Below, one piece after another: positions 8,039-15,869 of a stretch of 64,000 nt of DNA; the stretch's first letter is position 1; each line of letters opens with the position of its first letter. The stretch lies in the NCBI RefSeq assembly GCF_023703775.1, contig NZ_CP098514.1, positions 1,860,001 to 1,924,000 of the forward strand, in the 5' to 3' direction. The notes under the pieces are model-generated. The model was not told the DNA's origin. It searched no databases and saw nothing but the letters and a program-made list of their open reading frames with translations. A program made the translations under genes and the position numbers. The DNA is from Haloplanus sp. GDY1. GTDB taxonomy: Archaea > Halobacteriota > Halobacteria > Halobacteriales > Haloferacaceae.

Positions 8039-8967
8039 AGCCCGAACGACTCGGCCAGCAGGTCGTGGTTCGTCGCCCCGAGCGCGTGGGTCGGGCCGTC
8101 GATCACGTCGACGGTCACCTGCGCGGGCGCGAACACGGACTCGGGCACCTCGTAGAAGTCCCAGTCGGCGTCCTCGAACACCTGCTCGAAGGGCGTGTCG
8201 TACTCGTCGGCGGCCGTCGAGGGCACCTCGTCGAACCGGTCGAAGTCCTCGCGGACCTGCAGGTACACCTGCCCGCCGTAGGCCAGCGCGTCGTTGGTCC
8301 GGCCCATCGCCACGTCCTCGTCGCGGCTGACGGGGGCGACGGGGGCGCTCCCGGCCGCCGACACCACGTCCGTCGGGTCGTAGCCGAGTTCGAACAGGCG
8401 AAAGAGCGCGAGTTCGGGCGCGCGTGCCGCGGCGCTGACGCTCCCGGCCATCGACCCCGTGGGGTAGGTGGGCAGGAACACGCCGCTGACCCCGACGCCC
8501 GCGCGGTCGGCCACCTGCTCGGCCGCCGCGTCGCCCGGCAGCGTCGCCGCCTCGACGGTCAGGACGGTGAGGTCGAACTCGTCGTAGTAGCCGACCGCCT
8601 CGAACTCACCCTCCTCGCCCACGAGCGCCCGCGCCGGTCCCGACCCGAGGCCCTCGACTCCCTCGGCGACGAGTTCCCACCCCGCCTTCTGCGAGCAGAG
8701 CAGCGCGAGCGCCGGCTTGTCGGTCGTCAGTTCCACGTGGGGGAACGGCGTGCCCGCCACCTCGTCCATCCGGGTCTGGACCGTCGCCAGCCCCGCGGTC
8801 TGAATCTCGGCGAGCAGCAGTCCGGCCTCCAGACCCCCCGCGGCCGCGACGCCGAAGTCGAGCACCGTCGCCCCCGAGTCGAGTTCCGTCACGTCGACGT
8901 TGAGTTCGCCGGCGAAGTCGATGGCTTCGTCGACCAGCTCGACGGCCATCCGATTGAGACTCTCCAT
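8035..8967 (-). CDS. mch: Methenyltetrahydromethanopterin cyclohydrolase
   Basis: A 310-residue protein matching Mch, which converts methenyl- to formyl-tetrahydromethanopterin. Typical segments are the N-terminal SLNRMAVELVDEAI, the central LCSQKAGWE, GSGPARAL and VFLPTYPTGSMAGS, and GRTNDALAYGGQVYL towards the end. Haloarchaea are not methanogens, but a lone mch homologue is known from the group and may work with a folate-type carrier. The gene is upstream of, and coupled to, an unknown small protein. Confidence 0.92.
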   Translation of the reverse strand: MESLNRMAVELVDEAIDFAGELNVDVTELDSGATVLDFGVAAAGGLEAGLLLAEIQTAGLATVQTRMDEVAGTPFPHVELTTDKPALALLCSQKAGWELVAEGVEGLGSGPARALVGEEGEFEAVGYYDEFDLTVLTVEAATLPGDAAAEQVADRAGVGVSGVFLPTYPTGSMAGSVSAAARAPELALFRLFELGYDPTDVVSAAGSAPVAPVSRDEDVAMGRTNDALAYGGQVYLQVREDFDRFDEVPSTAADEYDTPFEQVFEDADWDFYEVPESVFAPAQVTVDVIDGPTHALGATNHDLLAESFGL

Positions 8968-9050
8968 GCGGTCGGCTTGGGCGCTATCGGTTAAATGGGT
9001 TGTCGGTGCCGCGCCGGTTCCGCTCGGGGATCCTCGGAGCGACGAACGAC

Positions 9051-9062
9051 CACGATATCGTG
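9051..9062. promoter_or_regulatory. 12-bp perfect palindrome CACGATATCGTG
   Basis: A perfect inverted repeat between mch and nasA, about 84 bases upstream of the mch start and 240 upstream of nasA. It is a candidate operator for a dimeric regulator of mch or the nas operon. Function is inferred from symmetry and place only. Confidence 0.35.
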
Positions 9063-9289
9063 ATCGATAGCGACATGCTCGTATTAGGGCGGGATATTTC
9101 CTAGTATTGTTTCGATATTGTCCAAGAGTATAGACGTATGATCACACAACACTTTTGTCTCGCGAATGTCCACGGTTCTCCGGAACTGCAACTCATACGG
9201 GAGTTATATGGCCATGATTCTGACTATTCGGGGAGAGATACGCGGGAGAGCTAGGAGTTGTTGGCACCGTAGTGGCGGCTGGACGCGTC

Positions 9290-9294
9290 GGAGG
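9290..9294 (+). promoter_or_regulatory. Shine-Dalgarno sequence of nasA
   Basis: GGAGG lies five bases before the nasA ATG. Many haloarchaeal transcripts are leaderless, so a strong site here supports the chosen start and predicts a leadered nas transcript. Confidence 0.6.
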
Positions 9295-9299
9295 GCGGG

Positions 9300-11441
9300 A
9301 TGACCGATCCGGTACCCACGACGTGTATGCGCTGTGCGGTCGGGTGTGGACTGATCCAGCGGGGCGTCGACATCGGCTACGGCGTCGACGCCGTGCGCGG
9401 GAACGCGAACCACCCCGTGAACCGCGGGATGGCGTGTTCGCGTGGCATCGAGGAGACGGCCGACCCGGAGGGGGAGTGGCTCACGCGGCCGATGGTCCGC
9501 CGTGACGGCGACCTGCGGAAGACCACGTGGGACACGGCGCTGTTCGAGGCCCAGCGTGGACTCGGGGAGGCGATGGACGTCTCCCCCGACGCCGTCGCGG
9601 TCCTCGGGAGCGGCCAGCAGACCAACGAGGCGGCCTACGCCCTCGGCAAACTCGCCCGCGGCGGCATCGGCACGCGCTACTACGACGCCAACACCACGCT
9701 CTGCATGGCGAGTGCGGTGACCGCCTACTACGACGCCTTCGGCAGCGACGCGCCGCCGCCGACCTACGAGGACATCCCCGAGGCGACCAACCACGTGGTC
9801 TGGGGGGCGAACCCCGCGGTCGCCCACCCAGTCATGTGTCGCTGGATCACGGGCAGTGCCGACGAGGGCGGCGGCGAACTGACCGTCGTCGACCCCGTGC
9901 GGACGAAGACCGCCGGGGCGGCCGACCGCCACGTGCAGGTCGACCCGGGGCGTGACCTCGAACTCGCCCGCGCGGTCCTCGCGCGGGTCGTCGAGACGGG
10001 CGGCGTCGACGAGGCGTTCGTCGCGGCGGCGACGGCCGGTTTCGACGACCTGGTCGCCGCCCTCCCCGAACCGGCCGTCGCGGCGGATCGCGCCGGCGTC
10101 CCGATGGAGGCCGTCGACCGCCTGGTCGAGACGCTGGCGGACGACACCCTGATCTACTGGGGGATGGGCGTCAACCAGAGCGTCCGAGGGACCGACACCG
10201 CGGGCGCGCTGATCGACCTCTGTCTCGCCACGGGGAACCTGGGACCCGGGAGCGGTCCCTTCTCCCTCACGGGACAGGCCAACTCGATGGGGACCCGGGT
10301 CTGCTCCTCGAAGGGGACCTGGCCCGGCCACCGCGACTTCGACGACCCCGACGAACGCGCCTTCGTCGCCGAGACGTGGGACGTCCCGGTCGACCGCCTC
10401 CCCGACGACACCGGTCCCGGACCCGTCGGCACGATCGACGCCATCGAGACCGGGCCGGTCGAGGCGGTGTACGCCGTCGCCACCAACCCCGTCGCGGGGA
10501 TGCCCGACGCCACGGACGTGGCCGACCGCCTCGACGACGCCTTCCTCGTCGTGCAGGACGCCTTCCGGACCGAGACGGTCGAGCACGCGGACGTGGTGTT
10601 GCCCGCGGCGACGTGGGGGGAGTCGAACGGCACCGCGATCAACATGGAGCGCACCGTCTCGCGGGTCCGCCCCGCGAGCGACCTGCCCCGCGGGGTGCGG
10701 ACCGACCTCGACATCGTCGCGACGCTCGGGAACGTCCTCGTCGACGGCCTGTTCGACCGGCCGGCCGACCCCGAGTCGGTGTTCGCGGAGTTCGCGGCCA
10801 TGACCGCCGGCACCGACGCCGACTGCTCGGGGATCGACTACGACCGCCTCGACGAGGAACTCGCGGTTCGCTGGCCGGCGCCGGACGCCGAGACGAGCGC
10901 GGGGTATCGATATTACGACGGCGAGGGGTCGGGAAGCGTCGGGACGGACGACGACTGGTCCTTCCCGACCCCCTCCGGGAGGGCGCGGTTCGACGCCGGC
11001 ACCGGTCGCCCCCTCCCCGAGGCGCCCGACGACGACTACCCGCTCACCCTGACGACCGCCCGCGAGGCCGACGGCTACAACACGGGGGTTCGCTCGCGTC
11101 CCTCGCCGGAGGACCCCGGCACCCTCGTCGCGCGGCTACACCCGGACACCGTCGCCGAGCGACGCGGCGCGGTCGAACCCAACGAGGCGGACGAACTCCA
11201 CGCCCGGATCGAGTCGCGACGGGGGAGCGCGATCGCGCGGATCGCCCCCGACGACGCCATCCCGCCGGGGGTGGTGTGGCTGCCGATCCACCACCCGGCG
11301 ACGAACGGCCTCACGCATCCGGCGACCGATCCGCGCTCCGACGAACCGAACCTCAAGCAGTGCGCGGTGCGACTCACGCGCCCCGAGACGGAGTCGACGA
11401 CGCCCGCCTTCGAGCGTGAGCGGCCGCCCCAGCGCCCATGA
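9300..11441 (+). CDS. nasA: Assimilatory nitrate reductase, molybdopterin oxidoreductase
   Basis: A 713-residue bis-MGD molybdoenzyme of the NapA/NasA type that reduces nitrate to nitrite in the cytoplasm for nitrogen assimilation. Cys9, Cys12, Cys16 and Cys46 form the [4Fe-4S] site. Cys135, in TTLCMASAV, is the expected Mo ligand. NQSVRGT, SLTGQANSMG, a late ESNGTAINMERT segment and a C-terminal dinucleotide-binding domain ending NLKQCAVRL follow. No Tat signal is present, which argues for an assimilatory enzyme. The ATG is preceded by GGAGG. The downstream narK start overlaps the stop (ATGA). No nitrite reductase is in view, so nitrite must be handled elsewhere. Confidence 0.9.
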   Translation: MTDPVPTTCMRCAVGCGLIQRGVDIGYGVDAVRGNANHPVNRGMACSRGIEETADPEGEWLTRPMVRRDGDLRKTTWDTALFEAQRGLGEAMDVSPDAVAVLGSGQQTNEAAYALGKLARGGIGTRYYDANTTLCMASAVTAYYDAFGSDAPPPTYEDIPEATNHVVWGANPAVAHPVMCRWITGSADEGGGELTVVDPVRTKTAGAADRHVQVDPGRDLELARAVLARVVETGGVDEAFVAAATAGFDDLVAALPEPAVAADRAGVPMEAVDRLVETLADDTLIYWGMGVNQSVRGTDTAGALIDLCLATGNLGPGSGPFSLTGQANSMGTRVCSSKGTWPGHRDFDDPDERAFVAETWDVPVDRLPDDTGPGPVGTIDAIETGPVEAVYAVATNPVAGMPDATDVADRLDDAFLVVQDAFRTETVEHADVVLPAATWGESNGTAINMERTVSRVRPASDLPRGVRTDLDIVATLGNVLVDGLFDRPADPESVFAEFAAMTAGTDADCSGIDYDRLDEELAVRWPAPDAETSAGYRYYDGEGSGSVGTDDDWSFPTPSGRARFDAGTGRPLPEAPDDDYPLTLTTAREADGYNTGVRSRPSPEDPGTLVARLHPDTVAERRGAVEPNEADELHARIESRRGSAIARIAPDDAIPPGVVWLPIHHPATNGLTHPATDPRSDEPNLKQCAVRLTRPETESTTPAFERERPPQRP

Positions 11442-12787
11442 CGAACAAGATCGAGCAACTGATCCTGGCGACGGTCGCCTTCTTCTGGGCGTTCCTGATG
11501 TGGTTCTCGACCGCCGCCTTCAGCCCCAGCATCGGCGAGTTCTACGGCCTCACCACCGGCCAGCTCGCCCTGCTCGCGAGTTCGGCCATCTGGCTCGCAC
11601 CGCCCGGGCGCGTGCTCGCGGGGTGGGCCGCCGACCGCCTCGGCGCCCACAACGTCTTCACGATCATCCTCGCGTACTCCGGCGTCGTCAGCATCCTCTC
11701 CGCGTCCGCCTCGGGGATCGGCTTTCTCTCCGACTTCGAGGTCCTGTTCGTCGAGCGCATGGTCGTCGCCTCCGCGGGCATCAGCTTCGTCGTCGGCATC
11801 CAGCACGTCGCCCAGTGGTTCGACGAACACGAGATCGGGACCGCCGAGGGGCTGTACGCCGGCACCGGCAACGTCGGCGCCGGCGTCGGGGCGCTCCTCC
11901 TGCCCCGGCTGTACGGCACCAACTTCTCGGACGCGTTCCTGCACCTGGGGATCGTCGCGCTGGCCATCGCCGTCGTCTACAAGTGGCGGGGCCAGCCCGC
12001 GAAGGACCGGGCGACCGCCGAGGCGGCGAAGGCCAACACCTCGCTGGGCGACACGCTGTTCGTGTGGACGCGCTTCGCCGCCATCGCCCTGATGCTCGGC
12101 TACGCCATGTCCTTCGGCCTCGAAATCGCGATGAACTCCTGGCTGCCGAGCTACTACGCCGAGGGCTTCGACGGCGCCATCGCCGACCTGGGCTTTACCG
12201 GCACCGCGGCCATCCAGACCGCCGCCGGCACCTTCGCGGCCGTCCAGTCGTTCAACGCCTCGCTGTTCCGTCCCTTCTCGGGGTACATGTCCGACCTCTG
12301 GCAGCGCAAGGGGTGGACGCCCTACCCGATGCTCTCGACGACGCAGGAGTACTCGCCGCGCGTCCACTGGCTGATGACCGCACTCATCCTCATCACGCTC
12401 GCGATGGTCGCGCTGACGCTCGTCGGTCTGGCGGGGCTGCTCCCGGCCTCCGTCGTCGTCCTCGCGATCTTCGGGATCACCGTCAGCTTCGGCACCGGCG
12501 GCGTCTTCGCCATCGTGCCCGTCCTGTTCGAGGACCGTCCCGGAACGGCCTCGGGCTTCATCGGCGGCATCTCCACCTCCGGCGGCATCGTCTACCCCCT
12601 CGTCTACGGCTACGTCCCGAACATCCACGTGGGCTACGCCGTCGTCGCGCTCGTCTTCTTCGTCCCGTTCATGCTGTTTTACGTCTGGGCGATGCGCTAC
12701 GAGGAGGACCCCCGGGAACACGGCATCGGCTCCGCCAGGCGCTGGCTTGGCAGCAAGAGCCCGACGGCCACGGGAGGTGACGACTGA
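11438..12787 (+). CDS. NarK-type MFS nitrate/nitrite transporter
   Basis: A 449-residue major facilitator protein with about twelve hydrophobic helices. The motif GRVLAGWAADRLGAHN between helices 2 and 3 is the MFS signature, and GNVGAGVGALLLPRLYG and FGTGGVFAIVPVLF resemble the Gly-rich nitrate signature regions of NarK/NasA-type porters. Its start overlaps the nasA stop, so uptake and reduction are co-translated. A tiny membrane protein gene follows with a one-base overlap. Nitrate import is the likely role, nitrite export less so. Confidence 0.86.
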   Translation: MTNKIEQLILATVAFFWAFLMWFSTAAFSPSIGEFYGLTTGQLALLASSAIWLAPPGRVLAGWAADRLGAHNVFTIILAYSGVVSILSASASGIGFLSDFEVLFVERMVVASAGISFVVGIQHVAQWFDEHEIGTAEGLYAGTGNVGAGVGALLLPRLYGTNFSDAFLHLGIVALAIAVVYKWRGQPAKDRATAEAAKANTSLGDTLFVWTRFAAIALMLGYAMSFGLEIAMNSWLPSYYAEGFDGAIADLGFTGTAAIQTAAGTFAAVQSFNASLFRPFSGYMSDLWQRKGWTPYPMLSTTQEYSPRVHWLMTALILITLAMVALTLVGLAGLLPASVVVLAIFGITVSFGTGGVFAIVPVLFEDRPGTASGFIGGISTSGGIVYPLVYGYVPNIHVGYAVVALVFFVPFMLFYVWAMRYEEDPREHGIGSARRWLGSKSPTATGGDD

Positions 12788-12927
12788 TGAGCGAGGCCGA
12801 CGCCGAGTACGACGACTGGTACCGGTGGGGGAAGGCCGTCCTCTATCTGGAGATGGTGATCGCCGTCCTCGTGACGGTCTTTTCGCTCTATCTCGCCTTC
12901 AACGGGCAGGCGGCGGGCATCGCCTGA
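12787..12927 (+). CDS. 46-residue single-pass membrane protein of the nas operon
   Basis: A small frame starting at the ATG that shares one base with the narK stop (TGATG). The protein has an acidic, aromatic N-terminus (SEADAEYDDWYRWGK), one hydrophobic helix at about residues 17-39 and a short tail. Its codon use fits the neighbours, and the coupling to narK argues it is real. It is likely an accessory subunit of the transporter or a small membrane regulator, but no family is recognised. Its stop abuts the convergent MTH1187-type gene, forming the palindrome TGATCA. Confidence 0.7.
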   Translation: MSEADAEYDDWYRWGKAVLYLEMVIAVLVTVFSLYLAFNGQAAGIA

Positions 12928-13242
12928 TCACTCCCGGTCGCCACGGGCCGGCCGCCCCAGCGCGTCCTCGACGCCCGCGACTTTCGCCGCCGCAGGGGCG
13001 TCGCTCGCCCGCTTGTCGTCGATCTTCAGGACCGTACTCACCCGGTCGGCCTCGACGGCCCGGTGCGCGGCCTCACAGGCGGCAAAGAGCGTGCCCACGT
13101 CGTCGCTCTCGATCACCGTCCCCATCGGGTTCGTCTCGTAGCTCACGTCGAAGTCCTCCAACGCGGCCACCGCGTCGGCCACGTCGTCGGCCATGCTCCC
13201 TTCCCGTACCGGTGCGACGCTCAGCAGTGCGACGACGGTCAT
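12928..13242 (-). CDS. MTH1187-type thiamine-binding protein
   Basis: A 104-residue protein of the MTH1187/YkoF-like (former DUF77) family: small ferredoxin-like domains that form tetramers and in some members bind thiamine. The typical start VVALLSVAPVREGSM and the ETNPMGTVIESDD segment are present. It lacks membrane segments and is cytoplasmic. It stands alone and converges on the nas operon with no bases between the stops. A role in thiamine handling is inferred from the family. Confidence 0.86.
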   Translation of the reverse strand: MTVVALLSVAPVREGSMADDVADAVAALEDFDVSYETNPMGTVIESDDVGTLFAACEAAHRAVEADRVSTVLKIDDKRASDAPAAAKVAGVEDALGRPARGDRE

Positions 13243-13274
13243 GGGCGGGGAGAGGGCGCCCGGGGGGATGGGCG

Positions 13275-14168
13275 TTACTCCCGGGTCGCCTCGACCACCG
13301 AAGGCTCGTCGTCCAGCCGGATCCGGAGGGTGTCGTCCCCGCAGTCGACCCGGACCGTGGCCCGCCAGGGGTCGGTTCCCGTGACCCTCGTGCGCTCGTC
13401 CGAGGCGGCGAACGGCAGCGTCCAGACGTGTCGGCGCGTCACGTCGACGGCGTGGTCGTGGAAGAAGGAGACGACGGCGGGGTGCCTGACGAGGAGGCCG
13501 CCGAGGCGGGTGTACAGCGAGCCGTCACACGTCTCGCAGGTGTGGAGGACGCGGTTCCGGATGGCGGGGTTGTCGCGCTGGGGCATCTCCGCGTCCGGCG
13601 GCAGGACGCGGGCGCGCATCCGACCGCAACACCAGGGACAGACCCCCGTCGCCATCGACGCGATCTCGCGCTGGATGTGCTCGTTGGCCGCCCGGAGGAC
13701 GCCCTCCCGTTCCCGCTCGGCGAGGCTGCTCGGCGGGCAGAAGTACTTGTAGAACACCGCGTCGCAGTCGTCGGCACCACACCGCACCCGGAACATGCTG
13801 TCGCGGTAGCCGGCCACCTGTGGCGCGCCGCAGACGTGACAGTCGGCGTCGAGTTCGAACGGCTCGATCCGCACCCGCTCGGTGAAGGTGCCCGCCTTCA
13901 TGGCCTGATACACCCGCACGCCGGGGTAACTGAGGCGGTAGCCGTCGTCCGTCTCCTCGACGAACTGCCCCAGCAGCTGTTTCAGGTGGTAGTTGAACCG
14001 ACCGCTGCCCGCGATGTCGGCCCGGCGTCGCAGCTCCGAGAAGGTGAGCGTCTCCGGCACGCCGGGGGTGGAGGCGTCGCCGAGCGCCCTGATGATCTTG
14101 ATCCGCGTCCGGTCGGCCAGCAGCGTGAACGCGTCGTCGGGGCGTAGGCCGTCGGAGTCGTCCGTCAC
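13275..14168 (-). CDS. ArsR-like winged-helix protein with Cys-rich C-terminal domain
   Basis: A 297-residue putative regulator. Residues about 10-85 form a winged helix (LLADRTRIKIIRALGDAS, then SGRFNYHLKQLLGQFVEE). The C-terminal part carries several Cys pairs (CHVCG, CGADDC, CPWCCG, CETC), probably zinc sites, in the arrangement of a haloarchaeal regulator family (DUF7351-like; the name is not certain). The start is taken as a GTG just before TDDSDGLRPDD; upstream in-frame sequence is low-complexity and belongs to the antisense of the next gene. It is divergent from a second HTH gene. Confidence 0.8.
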   Translation of the reverse strand: MTDDSDGLRPDDAFTLLADRTRIKIIRALGDASTPGVPETLTFSELRRRADIAGSGRFNYHLKQLLGQFVEETDDGYRLSYPGVRVYQAMKAGTFTERVRIEPFELDADCHVCGAPQVAGYRDSMFRVRCGADDCDAVFYKYFCPPSSLAEREREGVLRAANEHIQREIASMATGVCPWCCGRMRARVLPPDAEMPQRDNPAIRNRVLHTCETCDGSLYTRLGGLLVRHPAVVSFFHDHAVDVTRRHVWTLPFAASDERTRVTGTDPWRATVRVDCGDDTLRIRLDDEPSVVEATRE

Positions 14169-14310
14169 TGTCAGTACGTCGGGGGTACGCCCACATATAC
14201 GCTTGGCCGCCGCCACGCCGAAACGCGCCGCCGTCGCCCGGTCGTCGCCGTCTGCATGGTGAGTCACGCCGGGGATTTTAGACGCCGGACCCGCCACTGG
14301 GTGTCGACGG

Positions 14311-15084
14311 ATGTCGGACACTCCGCTCGAATACCTGCTCGGCTCGCAGACGCGCCCCCAGACGCTGACCGCCCTCCGGGAGGCGGGACCGCTCCCGGTT
14401 CGCCGACTCGAAGAGCGGGTGTCCGCGTCCCGGCGCACGCTGAAGCGCACGCTCCGGGAGATGGAGTCCCGCGGCTGGGTGTACCCCACCGACGGGGCGT
14501 ACGGACTCACGGCCCTCGGCGCGGAGCTACTCTCGGCCCACGACCGATTTCGGGAGCGCGCGCGGGTCGCCCGTGACGCCCGGCCGTTCCTCGAACGGAT
14601 CCCCGCCTCGGCGTTGGACCTCGACGTCGACGCGCTCGCCGAGGCGACGGTGATCCGCCCCGACGAGGACACCACCGCGCCCGTGGACCGCCTCCTCGAC
14701 ATCCGAGACGGGGCGGCCGAACTCCGGGAGGTGGCGCCCTTCGTCATCCGCGACACCGTCGATCAACTCGCCGACCGGGTGGACGACGACGCCCCGCCCG
14801 ACGTGACGCTCGTCCTCGAGGACGCCGAGCCGACGCCCGCCGAGTTCTCGCGCGCGTACTGCGAGCGGTTCGACGACCTGCTCGCGGCGTCGAGCGTCGA
14901 CGTCTACGTCACGCCCGACGACGTGCCGTTCGCGTTCGGCGCCGCCGACGGCCACGCCTTCGTCGGGTCGACGGGGCGCGACGGCATGCCGGGCGCGCTC
15001 CTCGAGGGCGACGACCCCGCCATCGTCGACTGGGTCGAGCGGTCGATGGAGCGGTATCTCGACCGCGCCGACCCGGTGTCGTAG
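14311..15084 (+). CDS. HTH regulator with FilR1-type sensor domain
   Basis: A 257-residue protein. The N-terminal winged helix (residues 5-75, TRPQTLTALREAG then SASRRTLKRTLREMESRGWV) is followed by a DUF1724/FilR1-like domain, first described in a methanogenesis regulator and widespread in haloarchaea as a ligand-sensing part. No membrane segment is seen. It is divergent from the winged-helix gene upstream with 142 bases between. DNA targets cannot be predicted. Confidence 0.85.
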   Translation: MSDTPLEYLLGSQTRPQTLTALREAGPLPVRRLEERVSASRRTLKRTLREMESRGWVYPTDGAYGLTALGAELLSAHDRFRERARVARDARPFLERIPASALDLDVDALAEATVIRPDEDTTAPVDRLLDIRDGAAELREVAPFVIRDTVDQLADRVDDDAPPDVTLVLEDAEPTPAEFSRAYCERFDDLLAASSVDVYVTPDDVPFAFGAADGHAFVGSTGRDGMPGALLEGDDPAIVDWVERSMERYLDRADPVS

Positions 15085-15126
15085 CCCGCCGACGGGTTCA
15101 TTAGCCACAGCGCGCAACCCCGGAGC

Positions 15127-15657
15127 ATGTACGCGGTGGTCGGCTGTTCGGCGTGTCGCGCGCTGTGGTTGCTCGCGGACCCCGGGGACGCGGAGACGGC
15201 GACCTGCCCGCGCTGCCGGCGGCGCCACCGGACGGCGGACCTGAAGCGCTTCTACACCGCCGCGGACCGCGAGGCCGCCCGCGAGGCCCGGGCGGCGATG
15301 CTCGCGGACCGGGCCGACGCGACCGACGCGTTCGAGGCGACGCCCTCGGTGGCCGACCTCGACGCCGCGGCCGACGACGCCGTCGTCGACGACCGGGAGT
15401 ATCTCGACGCCGCGGGCGTCGACGCCGACGCCGCCGCGGCGGCCGGGGAGCGAGCGACCGGCGGCGACGGCGGGAGTCAAAGCCGCCCCGAAATCGTCCG
15501 CGACGCCCTCCGGACGCTCGACTCGCCCGCGGCGGCCGACGTGATCGAGTACGCGAGCGAGCGCGGCGTCCCCGCGGACGCCGCGGCCGACCTGCTCGAC
15601 CGACTGGTGCGCCGGGGCGAGGCCAGCGAGTCGGGCGGGACGTACCGGTTGCTGTAG
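15127..15657 (+). CDS. DUF5817-type zinc ribbon protein
   Basis: A 176-residue protein. The start YAVVGCSACRALW with CPRC twenty residues later makes a four-Cys zinc ribbon, the DUF5817 hallmark in haloarchaea. A very Ala/Asp-rich linker follows, then a C-terminal winged-helix-like block (RPEIVRDALRTLDSP to LLDRLVRRGEASESGGTYRLL). The design suggests DNA or RNA binding, but no function is known. Its stop abuts that of a tiny convergent membrane gene. Confidence 0.8.
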   Translation: MYAVVGCSACRALWLLADPGDAETATCPRCRRRHRTADLKRFYTAADREAAREARAAMLADRADATDAFEATPSVADLDAAADDAVVDDREYLDAAGVDADAAAAAGERATGGDGGSQSRPEIVRDALRTLDSPAAADVIEYASERGVPADAAADLLDRLVRRGEASESGGTYRLL

Positions 15658-15777
15658 CTACAGCCAGCCGAGCAGCCGCGCGATCGTCAGCACCGACACG
15701 ACCACGCCCAGCAGGAGCTTCAGGAACCGGAGCCAGCGGGTGAGGTGGTCGGGTGGGGCCGGGTTCGCGTCCGACAT
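15658..15777 (-). CDS. 39-residue single-pass membrane protein
   Basis: A short frame with a polar N-terminus (SDANPAPPDHLTRW) and one hydrophobic helix from about residue 18 to the end (FLKLLLGVVVSVLTIARLLGWL minus the first residues). Such mini-proteins are common next to haloarchaeal genes but are often unannotated. Its TAG abuts the TAG of the zinc ribbon gene, making the palindrome TAGCTA. It lies downstream of hmgA on the same strand after about 90 bases. Function unknown. Confidence 0.62.
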   Translation of the reverse strand: MSDANPAPPDHLTRWLRFLKLLLGVVVSVLTIARLLGWL

Positions 15778-15869
15778 GGCGTGCCGCCGGCGCGGGTGGC
15801 CGGCGCGTCGACCGAGGCGCGCGGTGCCGGTAAAGGCGAGCCACGGCCGCGCGGCGAAAGTGAACGCCG

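Larger units (their letters stand above)
8968..9299. other. 332-base AT-rich intergenic region upstream of nasA
   Basis: This is the only gap over 300 bases. It lies between the divergent mch and nasA genes and is clearly AT-richer than the surrounding coding DNA. It holds a 12-base perfect palindrome, two TATTGT repeats (about 9105-9120), several TATA-like tracts (GGATATTT, GTTATATGG) and a strong ribosome binding site before nasA. A 38-codon open frame at 9138-9254 is present, but its codon use is unlike local genes. I see no tRNA or clear structured RNA. The region probably carries both divergent promoters and control sites for nitrate assimilation. Confidence 0.6.

Noticed and set aside
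9174-9186. GGTTC-TCC-GGAAC inverted repeat upstream of nasA
   Set aside because: The arms are only five bases long, as expected by chance in a region of this size.
9138-9254. 38-codon open frame with ATG upstream of nasA
   Set aside because: Its codons (ACA, TTA, ATA, TAT) are unlike local genes, no helix or motif is seen, and it ends 45 bases before nasA without coupling. It could be a leader peptide, but the evidence is too thin to list it as a gene.
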